DNA from: Staphylococcus debuckii
GTDB lineage: Bacteria > Bacillota > Bacilli > Staphylococcales > Staphylococcaceae
Length of the DNA: 64,000 nt
Assembly: GCF_003718735.1 (NCBI RefSeq)
Contig: NZ_CP033460.1
Coordinates: 2,356,001 to 2,420,000 of the forward strand
Reading direction: 5' to 3'
Below, piece by piece: positions 8,534-19,981 of the stretch (the stretch's first letter is position 1; each line of letters opens with the position of its first letter). The notes under the pieces were generated by a model. That model had not been told where the DNA came from. It did no database searches and was given only the letters and a program-made list of their open reading frames with translations. A program made the translations under genes and the position numbers.

Positions 8534-10939
8534 TTACACCTTCTCTACTTTAAAGATTTTTTGATCATTTTGATCATTCACAATTTCTGACCATGGCTCT
8601 TCAGCTACTGCACTTTTCGCATCCATAATACGCTCAAATAAAGCTTTTTGACGTTCAGGATCGAGAATATATTCTTTCACATTTTCAAAGCCCATGCGCT
8701 CCAACCATGGCGCTGTACGTTCCGCATAAATACCCGTTTCACGATAATACTGCATCAATGCACCGCAAAGTTGAATCACATCATCTTCAGTTTCAACTGT
8801 GGTTAAAAGTTGACCTTTAGTGACATCAGTACCGCCGTTACCACCAATATAAATCTGGAAGCCATTCTCAACACCGATGACACCGAAATCTTTAACGCCG
8901 GATTCTACGCAACTGCGCGGACATCCAGAAACGCCCATTTTAAATTTATGTGGTGTATCGATATATTCGAAAGTTTTTTCTAAACGGATACCGAGGCGTG
9001 TTGTATATTGTGTACCGAAGCGGCAGAATTCTTTGCCGACACAACTTTTCACTGAACGTGTCTTCTTAGCATAAGCAGATGCTGAACGCATGCCTAAGTC
9101 TTTCCACACATGCGGCAAGTCTTCTTTACGGATGCCATATAAACCGATACGTTGTGAACCTGTGACTTTTACTAAAGGTACGTCGTATTTCTTCGCTACT
9201 TCGCCTAAACGAATCAATTGATCAGGATTCGTTACGCCACCGCGCATTTGCGGAATCACTGAAAATGTACCATCATTTTGAATGTTGGCATGATAACGTT
9301 CGTTTGCAAAACGAGAGGCTTTTTCATCTTCATGTTCATGAGGATACACCATATTTAAATAATAGTTGACTGCAGGACGGCATTTCGGACAACCGCCTTT
9401 ATTTTTCCATCCTAAAACATGGCGCACTTCTTTAGAGGTTTTCAAACCTTTCGCACGGATTTGTGTCACGATTTGATCGCGTGTTAAATCGGTACAATCA
9501 CAAATGCCTGTAGGTTTAGATGCGACAAAGGCACCACCTAAAGTATGTTCTAGTAATTCTCCGATAACGGGTTTACATTTACCACAAGAGTTGCCGGCTT
9601 TCGTAGCTTTCGTTACTTCAGCAACTGATGTTAATCCATCTTCAACTATAGCACTGACGATTTTACCTTTCGAGACACCATTACATCCGCAAATCGTCTC
9701 GTCATCCGCCATATCAGCCACTGAGGAAACCGCTTCTTCTCCGACTTTCTGTAACAGTGAAACCAAAGTATAATCTTCAATCGGTTCACGCTTTTTCATC
9801 ATATTGAAGAAACGTGTACCGTCATCTGTATCTCCATAAAGCACAGCACCTACGACGCGTTCCTCTTTTAAGAAAATCTTTTTATAGACATGGTCATGAC
9901 TATTATAAATTTCTACGCCTTCAACTTCATCATCTTCTTGAATTTGACCGGCACTATATAAATCACAGCCAGAGACTTTCAACGAGGTAAAAGTAGTAGA
10001 ACCTTGATAACCTTCAGTTGGACGGTCAGTCAGAACATCGGCCAACACTTTACCTTGTTCATACAAAGGTGCTACTAAACCATATACGCGGCCATTATGT
10101 TGTGCACACTCACCCACTGCAAAGATTTCAGGATCGCTGGTACGCATGTAATCATCCACTACAATCCCGCGTTCGACTTCTAACCCAGAATCTACAGCTT
10201 CTTGAGTAAATGGACGAATACCGACTGCCATCACTACTAAATCGGCAGGAAGTTCACGGCCATCTGCTAAACGAATTGCTTCAACATCTTGGTCTCCGAT
10301 TATTTCTTTCGTATTGGCGCCTAATTCAAAACGCATGCCTTGCTTTTCTAAATCTTCACGCAACATTTCTCCTGCTTGACGGTCTAACTGCATTTCCATC
10401 AACCATTCACCTAAATGTACTACTGTAACATTCATACCTTGGTCTAATAAACCGCGCGCACATTCTAATCCTAGCAACCCGCCGCCGATCACAATCGCTT
10501 CCTTTTTATTTTGCGCAATTTCAATCATGCGTTCTGTATCTTCAATAGTACGCCAACCAATCACACTTGGTAATTCATGCCCTGGAATCGGTAAGACAAA
10601 TGCTTTAGAACCTGTGGCGAAAATACAGACGTCATAAGGAATTCTACGTCCTTTCTCAGTTTCTACTACATGTTCGTCACGATTCACACGTATAGCACTT
10701 TCGCCTGTAATTAAGGCAATCCCATGCTCTTCATACCAAGTGTAAGGATTCATAATCGTTTCTTCTACCGTCATCTTCTTCTGCAAAATATTAGATAACA
10801 TGATGCGGTTATAGTTCGGATAAGGTTCTTTCCCAATAATCGTAATATCAAATTTATCAGGGTTTCTATCGATAATTTCTTCAATTGTTCTGACGCCGGC
10901 CATCCCGTTACCGATCATCACAAGTCGTTGTTTTGACAT
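8534..10939 (-). CDS. nirB: Nitrite reductase [NAD(P)H] large subunit NirB
   Basis: Siroheme enzyme reducing nitrite to ammonium, removing the product of NarGHI. Domain order: FAD/NAD pyridine nucleotide-disulfide oxidoreductase region (IGNGMAG at the N-terminus, VIGGGLLGLE near residue 151), two BFD-like 2Fe-2S segments (CGCNGVSKG near 415; CDCTDLTRD near 482), then the nitrite/sulfite reductase halves with CVGKEFC near 633 and GCPRSC near 671, the ligands of the siroheme/4Fe-4S centre. 801 residues, complete. Separated by 3 bp from sirA. Confidence 0.95.
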   Translation of the reverse strand: MSKQRLVMIGNGMAGVRTIEEIIDRNPDKFDITIIGKEPYPNYNRIMLSNILQKKMTVEETIMNPYTWYEEHGIALITGESAIRVNRDEHVVETEKGRRIPYDVCIFATGSKAFVLPIPGHELPSVIGWRTIEDTERMIEIAQNKKEAIVIGGGLLGLECARGLLDQGMNVTVVHLGEWLMEMQLDRQAGEMLREDLEKQGMRFELGANTKEIIGDQDVEAIRLADGRELPADLVVMAVGIRPFTQEAVDSGLEVERGIVVDDYMRTSDPEIFAVGECAQHNGRVYGLVAPLYEQGKVLADVLTDRPTEGYQGSTTFTSLKVSGCDLYSAGQIQEDDEVEGVEIYNSHDHVYKKIFLKEERVVGAVLYGDTDDGTRFFNMMKKREPIEDYTLVSLLQKVGEEAVSSVADMADDETICGCNGVSKGKIVSAIVEDGLTSVAEVTKATKAGNSCGKCKPVIGELLEHTLGGAFVASKPTGICDCTDLTRDQIVTQIRAKGLKTSKEVRHVLGWKNKGGCPKCRPAVNYYLNMVYPHEHEDEKASRFANERYHANIQNDGTFSVIPQMRGGVTNPDQLIRLGEVAKKYDVPLVKVTGSQRIGLYGIRKEDLPHVWKDLGMRSASAYAKKTRSVKSCVGKEFCRFGTQYTTRLGIRLEKTFEYIDTPHKFKMGVSGCPRSCVESGVKDFGVIGVENGFQIYIGGNGGTDVTKGQLLTTVETEDDVIQLCGALMQYYRETGIYAERTAPWLERMGFENVKEYILDPERQKALFERIMDAKSAVAEEPWSEIVNDQNDQKIFKVEKV

Positions 10940-10942
10940 CTT

Positions 10943-11401
10943 CTATTCCCTCCCGTATTCCTCTCGTAAATACTTTTCTATCGCTTTTGACACTTGTTTT
11001 GCCTTTTTATAATCTCCGCCGTTTGAACGCACACTGATTGCTAAATCTTCAAAGTCAAATTCTCGCATATTAAAAAAATCTGATTGAGATTTGTCGCCTG
11101 TATGATTCACCAACTGTTCAGGGGTCGTATCTTGTTTAATTTTGTCATTAATTTCAGGTGAATCTGTTGCAATGATTACAATATCCGCTTCTGCAATATC
11201 TTCCTTATCATAATCTTTCGTAATTAATTTAATATCTGGATAGCATTGTTCGAAAAATTCTGGCAAAAAAGTTTTGCTGATAACCGTAACGCTGCCGTAA
11301 TCTGCTTTAGCCAGATGTTTGAACTTACGATAACCGATGCGTCCGCCGCCGATGAGCACTACGTTTTTATTTTTTAAATTAAGTTGTATTGGATACACCA
11401 C
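10943..11401 (-). CDS. sirA: Precorrin-2 dehydrogenase (siroheme synthesis), SirA
   Basis: NAD-dependent oxidation of precorrin-2 to sirohydrochlorin. The Rossmann motif VVLIGGGRIGYRK lies near residues 14-26 and DIVIIATDSPEIN follows, typical of the SirC/CysG-N family. 152 residues, shorter than the about 200 of B. subtilis YlnF-type enzymes. Two adjacent GTG codons (11401 and 11398) could start it; the AAGGAG site in the end of nirR is better spaced for the second. It overlaps the nirR stop by one base. Confidence 0.85.
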   Translation of the reverse strand: MVYPIQLNLKNKNVVLIGGGRIGYRKFKHLAKADYGSVTVISKTFLPEFFEQCYPDIKLITKDYDKEDIAEADIVIIATDSPEINDKIKQDTTPEQLVNHTGDKSQSDFFNMREFDFEDLAISVRSNGGDYKKAKQVSKAIEKYLREEYGRE

Positions 11402-12120
11402 TAAAACTCCTTAACTTGATTTAATCTTGCTGCCAGCATTGCATCGAGTTCAGGTTCGAAATTCAGTGCTGGTGCAATCGTAATATCAGAATCTCCTTTA
11501 AGCGTATTAATTTTCTTCTTGATTTTATTGACTAAGAAGCCATCATAGAAAAACACAGGGATGACTAAAATATGCTGATAGTCATCTTTCATATCAGGCA
11601 GGAGCCCTTCAAACTGCAAATCACCGTAAAACATCATGGTATAAATCGGACATTCTGTTTGACATTGTGCTTTCAACATATTCAACTCATCATCCGGTTC
11701 GGTCAAGAACGGGCTGCCATGTGCAATCAGCACAATTGCTGAATACGGATCATTCTGATACTGCCAAGCATCTATACGTTTTTGAATCCACTCTGTCAAT
11801 GCCGGATGGTAACAGAGGGGCTGACGAATTTGGTAATGGATACTTCCAGGAAACATCAATTGCATTTCCCGCATGATGTCAGGGAGATCCTCTAAATAAT
11901 GTCGCCCTGAAAATAGTAGCAGTGGCACAATCGTGAAGTAATGTTCACCCTCTTGCAAATGTTTACGTATCACTTGCGGCAACGATAACTCATCGCTTTC
12001 AATAAAAGCGACATCGAAATCATCCTCAATTTGTGTGCCCACTTTGTCTAATTCTTCCATTAATAATTGATTTTGTTTACCTCGTCTCATACCATGCATG
12101 ACTATAATCGTTTGTGACAT
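11401..12120 (-). CDS. nirR: NirR, CbiX-type sirohydrochlorin ferrochelatase
   Basis: First gene of the siroheme/nitrite reductase operon. Historically named as a regulator, but the sequence belongs to the CbiX/SirB chelatase family: N-terminal VMHGMRRGKQNQ and a second repeat-like IVLIAHGSPF near residue 127 carry the metal-binding histidines. It would insert iron into sirohydrochlorin, completing siroheme with SirA and SirB. 239 residues; start ATG follows an AAGGGGG ribosome site. The symbol follows S. carnosus usage, the chelatase function is my inference from family. Confidence 0.85.
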   Translation of the reverse strand: MSQTIIVMHGMRRGKQNQLLMEELDKVGTQIEDDFDVAFIESDELSLPQVIRKHLQEGEHYFTIVPLLLFSGRHYLEDLPDIMREMQLMFPGSIHYQIRQPLCYHPALTEWIQKRIDAWQYQNDPYSAIVLIAHGSPFLTEPDDELNMLKAQCQTECPIYTMMFYGDLQFEGLLPDMKDDYQHILVIPVFFYDGFLVNKIKKKINTLKGDSDITIAPALNFEPELDAMLAARLNQVKEF

Positions 12121-12166
12121 GATGTGTTTCCCCCTTTATGTGCATTGTACCTTATTTTAAATTTTT

Positions 12167-12184
12167 ATGTGAATAGTTTCACAT
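12167..12184. promoter_or_regulatory. Rex-like operator upstream of nirR
   Basis: Perfect dyad ATGTGAA-TAGT-TTCACAT, 7-bp arms with a 4-bp spacer. The staphylococcal Rex consensus is TTGTGAA-N4-TTCACAA, so only the outermost pair differs. Rex represses anaerobic genes when NADH/NAD is low and is known to act at nir genes in S. aureus. Position 47 bp upstream of the nirR ATG suits a promoter-proximal operator. Confidence 0.75.
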
Positions 12185-12198
12185 TTATTTGTAAAAAA

Positions 12199-12237
12199 TA
12201 GGGAATCCCCTTATCTCAATATTGAGGGGATTCCCTA
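12199..12237. promoter_or_regulatory. Large GC-rich palindrome between nirC and nirR (candidate NreC site and/or nirC terminator)
   Basis: Perfect 12-bp arms TAGGGAATCCCC (12199-12210) and GGGGATTCCCTA (12226-12237), with an inner palindrome CTCAATATTGAG at 12215-12226. On the minus strand the outer arm is followed by TTTTTT, so it could also terminate nirC transcription. Its arm is shared with the palindrome upstream of narG, which argues for a common DNA-binding regulator, most simply NreC. Confidence 0.65.
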
Positions 12238-12248
12238 ACAAATTTCAA

Positions 12249-13079
12249 CTATTTTTGTTCATCGATATAGTGATTTCTTTTTCCATTAAAGAAAGCATAT
12301 AACAGACCTACAAAAATACCGCCGCCGATATAGTTACCGATAAAGGCCCACACGATATTTTTCAAAACATCTATCCAAGATAATGCATCAAAGTTGTAGT
12401 ACATCATACCTGAGAATAAGTTAGCGTTGTAAACAACGTGTTCATAACCCATAAATACAAAGACTACTACGCCGCATGCGATAAAGAAAGCTTTAGATAA
12501 ACCTTCTTTGAATTGGATAGACACGTAGATACCGATATTGATAAAGAAGTTAGCAAAAATAGCTTTAACTAAAATACCATCCCATGTTCCAAGTGTCGTT
12601 TTCTTATCCACAATCTTAGTTAATGCAGTGACCATTTCTGGTGTCATGACATTAGTGAATTTCAATAAGCCGAACAGTATGAAGCCTCCGACAATATTAC
12701 CAATGAAACATACTGTAAATAACCAGATGATCTTAGCAATTGGCACTGCTTTATAATAAGCGCCTGCTGTCATATACATAAAGTTACTTGTCAGCAACTC
12801 AGAGTGTGTAAGCACGATTAATACTAAGGCTAAACTAAATGCCAAAGCGCCTAACAAGTTAATCGTACCTTCATTGATACCGTTATGTTGTGTTTTAATT
12901 GCTAGCATGAAGACTGCCACAATAGATAATAAGAAACCAGACATCATGGCTTTAAGAAAATAACGCACAGGCGTTTTACTTAACATGACAGATTTCATTT
13001 GAGACGAACTAACTACATTATTCATCGTCTCACGTGAAGCATATGTATCTTCAACCGATTTATGATTTTGCATAACCAT
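12249..13079 (-). CDS. nirC: Formate/nitrite channel family transporter NirC
   Basis: FocA/NirC (FNT) family pentameric channel moving nitrite across the membrane. 276 residues, six membrane segments, with the family signature around LTHSELLTSNFMYMTAGAYY near residue 93 and the late GNYIGGGIFVG. GGGGGAAG ribosome site 7 nt before the ATG. It sits upstream of nirR on the same strand, with the palindrome and Rex-like site between them. Confidence 0.92.
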   Translation of the reverse strand: MVMQNHKSVEDTYASRETMNNVVSSSQMKSVMLSKTPVRYFLKAMMSGFLLSIVAVFMLAIKTQHNGINEGTINLLGALAFSLALVLIVLTHSELLTSNFMYMTAGAYYKAVPIAKIIWLFTVCFIGNIVGGFILFGLLKFTNVMTPEMVTALTKIVDKKTTLGTWDGILVKAIFANFFINIGIYVSIQFKEGLSKAFFIACGVVVFVFMGYEHVVYNANLFSGMMYYNFDALSWIDVLKNIVWAFIGNYIGGGIFVGLLYAFFNGKRNHYIDEQK

Positions 13080-13255
13080 AAAAATACTTCCCCCTACATA
13101 TCATTTTACGATAGATATAGTATATTATTATTTGCTTGTTATGCATAGAGTAAATTTCAAAATATTGTCATAATCATTTTAAGAAATTAGCTCGAAATTG
13201 AAATCATAAATTATTAATCGACATTTTCAAAATAAATGACGATTAACTTTGCAGT

Positions 13256-13287
13256 AAAAAAAGAAGCAGCATTACGCCGCTTCTTTA
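13256..13287 (-). terminator. Terminator after the 62-residue membrane protein
   Basis: GAAGCGGC/GCTGCTTC stem followed on the minus strand by TTTTTTT. It closes the small gene at 13298-13486. Confidence 0.8.
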
Positions 13288-13297
13288 TCTATCATTA

Positions 13298-13486
13298 TTA
13301 TGCTTGTTTTTTATTTTTTTGTTTCACCATAAATTTCAAGCCGGCTGAGAAAATTCCGCATCCTGCAACTGTACGTAGTAACCATCTCAAGAAGCCGTTC
13401 GAAACACATTTAGAACTAAATAAAACAGAAGGTACTAAACTACTTAACGTATACAGAATAACGACTTTAACATAACGTTCGTTCAT
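13298..13486 (-). CDS. Small hypothetical membrane protein (62 aa)
   Basis: Supported by an AGAGGTG ribosome site 8 nt before the ATG and a dedicated terminator just after the stop. The sequence has one clear hydrophobic stretch (residues about 5-25), a second weaker one with AGCGIFSAG, and a basic C-terminus (VKQKNKKQA), so it is probably a small inner-membrane protein. No family recognised. An opposite-strand frame over the same bases (13236-13475) lacks a ribosome site and is rejected. Confidence 0.6.
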   Translation of the reverse strand: MNERYVKVVILYTLSSLVPSVLFSSKCVSNGFLRWLLRTVAGCGIFSAGLKFMVKQKNKKQA

Positions 13487-13595
13487 TCCTTTTCACCTCT
13501 TTATCAGAATTTACAAATCAAGTCTTAACACCTAATAGTGTAGCACTTTCTATAAAGAAGCGGAATGCGGTCAGACAGAAATCAGGGAATTCCTA

Positions 13596-14066
13596 TTACT
13601 TTTTAAGTAATTCCTCTAACTGATCTAACGTACTCGTCATGCCTTCTTCTAATCCCATTTCTAATAATTGCTGAGCAGCTTGAGCTGTAGGCAGCACAGA
13701 AACAGACTGCACCTCTGTTTGCGCTTGTCCTTTAGATTTAAAATAAATTTCTACTTTCATACCATTCATATTGGGGTTAATTTGACCTTTTTCATTTGCA
13801 AAGTAATCATGATAAATAATTTTATAAGGCGCTTCAATCTCATCATATTGCATCACCGTATAACTTTGACCATCTGGCGCATTAATTTTAAAGAAATTTT
13901 TGCCGCCTGGTTGTGGATTAAAATCATACACTTCAGTCGTACCGCCTTTGGGATGGAACCATTGCTCAAACTTTGATTTCGTCGTATACGCATTAAACAC
14001 ATCTTGAATACGCGCATCAAATATACGACTGAAAATAATTTTATTGCCGTCTCTTTGTATTGTCAT
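13596..14066 (-). CDS. SRPBCC (AHSA1-like) domain protein
   Basis: Soluble 156-residue START/SRPBCC-fold protein of the AHSA1/YndB type: IIFSRIFDARIQDVFNAYT at the start, the FEQWFHPKG segment near residue 33, and the C-terminal helix ending in LDQLEELLKK. These proteins bind hydrophobic ligands in a deep cavity; substrate unknown. AAGGAAGTGG ribosome site precedes the ATG. No functional link to neighbours is visible. Confidence 0.85.
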   Translation of the reverse strand: MTIQRDGNKIIFSRIFDARIQDVFNAYTTKSKFEQWFHPKGGTTEVYDFNPQPGGKNFFKINAPDGQSYTVMQYDEIEAPYKIIYHDYFANEKGQINPNMNGMKVEIYFKSKGQAQTEVQSVSVLPTAQAAQQLLEMGLEEGMTSTLDQLEELLKK

Positions 14067-14144
14067 GAATTTCCACTTCCTTTTGAAAGAATGCTTTGAA
14101 AAGTTATATCCCCATTATGATATACTCCGGACTTTAATTACCAA

Positions 14145-14183
14145 CAAAAAGACTGTAATACAGCGTATTATACTGCACCACAG
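14145..14183 (-). terminator. Probable terminator of the YceI gene
   Basis: Imperfect 12-bp stem from 14153 to 14183 (CTGTGG.../...TTACAG on the minus strand) followed by TCTTTTTG. Lies just after the YceI-family stop. Confidence 0.55.
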
Positions 14184-14195
14184 CCTATATATAAA

Positions 14196-14711
14196 TTAGT
14201 TTTTAACTTCAAATTCTAGTGCGGCTTCAAATTTAACATCGTTCCCGATTAAAACACCGCCTGTTTCTAATGTTTTATTAAATGACATACCGTATTTTTC
14301 ACGGTCTACTTTACCAGATACTGTGAAACCTGCTACGTTAGTATCATTTTGCGGATTTTTGATGACTCCTCCGAAATCGTAATCGAAAGTTTCTTCGTTT
14401 GTCACACCTTTAATTGTTAAGTCACCTGTTACTTTATCCTTTGTTACTTCTTTAATTTCGAATTTAACTTCAGGATAGTTATCTGCATCAAAGAAATCGC
14501 TTGTACGTAAGTGGTTGTCACGATCTGCTTGATTTGTATCGATTGATTTAACATCAATGGATGCTGAACCTTTCAATGAGCTTAAGTCATCTAAGTCACC
14601 TGATAATTCAACATTGAATTGAGTAAAGCTGCCTTTCACTTTAGACACCATTAAGTGTTTAACTTGGAATTCGATAGATGAATGAGCTGGATCAAAAGTA
14701 AATTGGGTCAT
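14196..14711 (-). CDS. YceI family protein (isoprenoid-binding lipocalin-like)
   Basis: 171 residues beginning FTFDPAHSSIEFQVKHLMVSKVKG, the hallmark of the YceI family: an extended beta barrel binding a polyisoprenoid chain. No signal peptide, so cytosolic here. GGAGG ribosome site 7 nt before the ATG. It starts 73 bp after the CobW-type gene on the same strand with no clear terminator between them, so partial co-transcription with the Zur operon is possible, although a promoter-like TTGAGA...GATAAAT lies in the gap. Confidence 0.88.
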   Translation of the reverse strand: MTQFTFDPAHSSIEFQVKHLMVSKVKGSFTQFNVELSGDLDDLSSLKGSASIDVKSIDTNQADRDNHLRTSDFFDADNYPEVKFEIKEVTKDKVTGDLTIKGVTNEETFDYDFGGVIKNPQNDTNVAGFTVSGKVDREKYGMSFNKTLETGGVLIGNDVKFEAALEFEVKN

Positions 14712-14784
14712 AAAAAAACCTCCATCTTTTTATTTGTTTACAACGCTCATTTATCATTACCCGCTTCTCTCAACTTTAAATGGT

Positions 14785-15702
14785 TTAAGCGACAGGCGAC
14801 TCAAGATGTTCAAGATTGCTGCCGATGACGACTAGATAACAAGGCACCTTAGAAGTCAATTCAATAGGTGATATTTCTAGTTGACCTGTTGTATATTGGA
14901 CTAACTGTGTTTCTGGATGCTCTGTAAATTGCATAAAGCCTTTAACGCGATAAATAGATTGCGGCAGGTCTTCTAGCCATTTTACTAATTGCTCTAAAGA
15001 TATGGCTTGCTCGAATTCAAAATAACAATGACCGATACCTTCATGGTGCCGATGTTCATGTACTGCACAAGCAGCAGAACTGCTTTCTTTCGATCTTCCG
15101 CTCTCCAAAGTTTTCTTTTCAGTAAATAAATCACTTTCCAGTTTGCCATAGCTGCCAACCGTGATTTCCGCACCTGGATTAAGGACGGTCAGGTCGCTGT
15201 ATATTGTAGTAATGGCTTCGGTTTCGCACTTGTCGACTTTATTAATGAACAGGTGTGAACAGTGTGCGAGTTGCTCGTAGTAAAGTTTCTGCATCTCGCC
15301 TGAGTAAGTATCAAGCTTTGCGTAGAGTGAAGCATCCACCACACCGACTACTGCTTGAATGGTTGAAATGGGTGTGAGTGCCGGAGTCAGACAAGCATCG
15401 ATGACGGACTGCGGTTCGGCTATACCGCTGCATTCTACAAATACGACATCTGGCTGGTAATCAAGGTAAATCTGATGCAGCTGCTGGGAAACGTCGGCTT
15501 TCATGGCGCAGCAGATGCAGCCTTCTATAATTTCATCCATGGGGACAGTTTGGTTTATGAGATGGCTGTCGACGCTGGCTTGGCCGAAGTCGTTCATGAT
15601 GACAGCAGGTTGCAAATGTTGTTCTAGTGCTTGTTCGATGAGATGGTTCAAGGTCGTTGTTTTTCCGCCGCCTAAGAAGCCTCCGAGTATAATGATGTCC
15701 AT
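14785..15702 (-). CDS. CobW/COG0523-type G3E GTPase (putative zinc metallochaperone)
   Basis: 305-residue G3E GTPase. Walker A GGFLGGGKT at 7-15, the metal-binding CICC at 62-65 (GCICC motif of COG0523), Walker B-like VECSG near 89-93, NKVD at 154-157, a histidine-rich loop HEHRHHEG at 215-222, then the CobW C-terminal domain. COG0523 proteins of the ZigA/ZagA group deliver zinc to client enzymes under zinc starvation. Third gene of the operon headed by the Zur box at 18233, which supports a zinc role. AGAGAGGAAA ribosome site; 24 bp after the permease gene. Confidence 0.88.
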   Translation of the reverse strand: MDIIILGGFLGGGKTTTLNHLIEQALEQHLQPAVIMNDFGQASVDSHLINQTVPMDEIIEGCICCAMKADVSQQLHQIYLDYQPDVVFVECSGIAEPQSVIDACLTPALTPISTIQAVVGVVDASLYAKLDTYSGEMQKLYYEQLAHCSHLFINKVDKCETEAITTIYSDLTVLNPGAEITVGSYGKLESDLFTEKKTLESGRSKESSSAACAVHEHRHHEGIGHCYFEFEQAISLEQLVKWLEDLPQSIYRVKGFMQFTEHPETQLVQYTTGQLEISPIELTSKVPCYLVVIGSNLEHLESPVA

Positions 15703-15726
15703 ATTGATTTCCTCTCTTTTATGGTA

Positions 15727-18255
<2,529 letters not shown>

Positions 18256-18264
18256 TATCCTTGT

Positions 18265-18293
18265 ATTTTAGCACTTCACTATCCGTAATACAA
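18265..18293 (-). promoter_or_regulatory. Sigma-A promoter of the Zur operon
   Basis: On the minus strand -35 TTGTAT (18288-18293), 17-bp spacer, -10 TAAAAT (18265-18270). Predicted start near 18258, immediately before the Zur box. Confidence 0.7.
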
Positions 18294-18339
18294 GCACGTT
18301 TTCTCCGAGTTGGATCATACGAATTCCCTAATACTCATG

Positions 18340-18402
18340 AAAAAAACTGAGCTTAGGACTGAAATAATAATAGGTTAAAATTATTTCGTCGTCCCAGCTC
18401 AG
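18340..18402 (-). terminator. dsbA terminator; copy 1 of the TTATTTCGTCG hairpin element
   Basis: CTGAGCT/AGCTCAG stem (18347-18402) followed by TTTTTT on the minus strand. Inside the stem is the sequence AAAATTATTTCGTCGTCCC that recurs at 26625, 27369 and 40142. Confidence 0.8.
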
Positions 18403-18433
18403 CCTGTTGGTTGTTTTAGAATTTAAGCTTATT

Positions 18434-19033
18434 TTATTTTTCGAGTAAATCTTTATATTCTTTAAAATGATATGGATCATCTAATTTGGTACCATCCACA
18501 AATACTACAGGGACCGTATCAATATTTTTTCTCTTCGCAAATTTTTTATCTTTTTCAGCATCTTTCCAAGATTGACTGTCTTTCGTTTTATAATCCTTTT
18601 TAATATCTGCTTTTTGTTGATCAGAGATATTTAATTCATCAATAATTTTGTCTAATAACTTTTCGTTAATCCAAGGTTTCTTATGGTCTTCTGTATTCGG
18701 CTGTGCTGCAAAAATTTTCTTTTGGAAAGCCAAATATTGATGAGGTGCTATATTTTTGACTGCGTGGCCTGCACGAGAACCGATAATAGAATCCTTACCT
18801 AAGAAAGCGACATTGACTAATTGATAATCTACTTTATTTTTATCAATATAATCTTTTTGTAATTTAGGCATGACATTGTCTTCTACCTTTTTACAGTAAG
18901 GACATTTGTAATCTGCAAATTCTACAACTTTTACTTTGCCATTTTTACTTGTTAAATCTGTATCTTTTTGTGAACAACCTTGTAATACAGCCGCTAGAAT
19001 AGCGATACTGATAAATAATACTAATTTCTTCAT
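18434..19033 (-). CDS. dsbA: Thiol-disulfide oxidoreductase lipoprotein DsbA
   Basis: Extracytoplasmic lipoprotein that oxidises protein thiols. Lipobox LQGC with Cys20, thioredoxin-fold active site CPYC at 44-47, cis-proline loop DTVPVVFVDG near 170. 199 residues, the size of staphylococcal DsbA, which lacks a DsbB partner and is reoxidised by medium components. Located between the Zur operon and tcyABC, as I recall from the S. aureus nar region. Own terminator follows. Confidence 0.92.
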   Translation of the reverse strand: MKKLVLFISIAILAAVLQGCSQKDTDLTSKNGKVKVVEFADYKCPYCKKVEDNVMPKLQKDYIDKNKVDYQLVNVAFLGKDSIIGSRAGHAVKNIAPHQYLAFQKKIFAAQPNTEDHKKPWINEKLLDKIIDELNISDQQKADIKKDYKTKDSQSWKDAEKDKKFAKRKNIDTVPVVFVDGTKLDDPYHFKEYKDLLEK

Positions 19034-19191
19034 TCAATAAACGCCTCGATTCTTATTATTTCTATCCGCTTGAATCGATATTTCCCTGATTCATTCACAA
19101 CTATTTCTATTCATAGTGTGCTTTCAATTCATTCAATTCTCTCAAATCATATCATACACTGTATTCTGGCAGAGCGCTATGCTGAATTTAA

Positions 19192-19237
19192 TGAAAAAAA
19201 TAAAACTCCCGATCTGCTTAAAAGCAAACCGAGAGTT
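19192..19237 (-). terminator. Terminator of tcyABC
   Basis: AACTCTCGGT/ATCGGGAGTT stem, then TTATTTTTTT on the minus strand, directly after the tcyC stop. Confidence 0.85.
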
Positions 19238-19243
19238 GCATGT

Positions 19244-19981
19244 TTAAATTTCTTGTTCTTGAATCACATTTAAAAAGCGTTGCAAATCTTTCGTTTGCGG
19301 GTGATTAAAGATTTCAGAAGGTTTCCCTTCTTCACCAATCACGCCTTCATGAATGAAAACAGTTTTGTCTGAAACTTCTTTAGCAAAGCGCATTTCATGG
19401 GTAACAATGACCATTGTCATCCCTTCTTGCGCAAGTTCTTTGATAACACGTAAAACTTCATTTACCAATTCTGGATCAAGTGCTGAAGTCGGTTCATCAA
19501 ACAACATTACTTTAGGATTCATAGCCAAAGCTCTGGCGATGGCAACACGTTGCTGCTGCCCGCCGGATAATGCATTCGGGTGTTGATCTTTCACTTGTGT
19601 TAACCCGACTTTTTCAAGTAAGGCTTCAGCGCGTTGTCTTGCTTCCTGCTTATTCATCTTTTTCACTACGATAAGACCTTCCATGACATTCTCAATGGCA
19701 GTCTTATGAGGAAAAAGATTGTAATTTTGGAATACCATTCCAGATTGTTTGCGTACACGAATTTGTGATTTCTTATCATTCTCTGTATAAGTTTCACCGT
19801 TTACAAAGACTTGTCCTTCTGTGGGTATTTCTAAGGCATTCATCATACGCAGTAAAGTTGTTTTACCTGAACCGGAACGTCCGATTAAAGTAACCACTTC
19901 ACCTTCGTCAACATTCAAGTTAACACCTTTAATGACTTCTTTATCACCGAAAGATTTTTTAATATTTTTCAATTCAATCAT
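19244..19981 (-). CDS. tcyC: Cystine ABC transporter ATP-binding protein TcyC
   Basis: 245-residue polar amino acid ABC ATPase. Walker [10 protein letters not shown] near 34-42, signature LSGGQQQR near 139, Walker [13 protein letters not shown] near 160, H-loop VTHEM near 199. Belongs to the GlnQ/TcyC family; synteny with staphylococcal tcyABC (next to gpmA) favours cystine. Overlaps tcyB by 4 nt. Confidence 0.88.
   Translation of the reverse strand: MIELKNIKKSFGDKEVIKGVNLNVDEGEVVTLIGRSGSGKTTLLRMMNALEIPTEGQVFVNGETYTENDKKSQIRVRKQSGMVFQNYNLFPHKTAIENVMEGLIVVKKMNKQEARQRAEALLEKVGLTQVKDQHPNALSGGQQQRVAIARALAMNPKVMLFDEPTSALDPELVNEVLRVIKELAQEGMTMVIVTHEMRFAKEVSDKTVFIHEGVIGEEGKPSEIFNHPQTKDLQRFLNVIQEQEI

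Noticed and set aside
13236..13475. Plus-strand frame of 79 codons opposite the small membrane protein
   Set aside because: No ribosome site, and it overlaps the terminator and body of the better-supported minus-strand gene.
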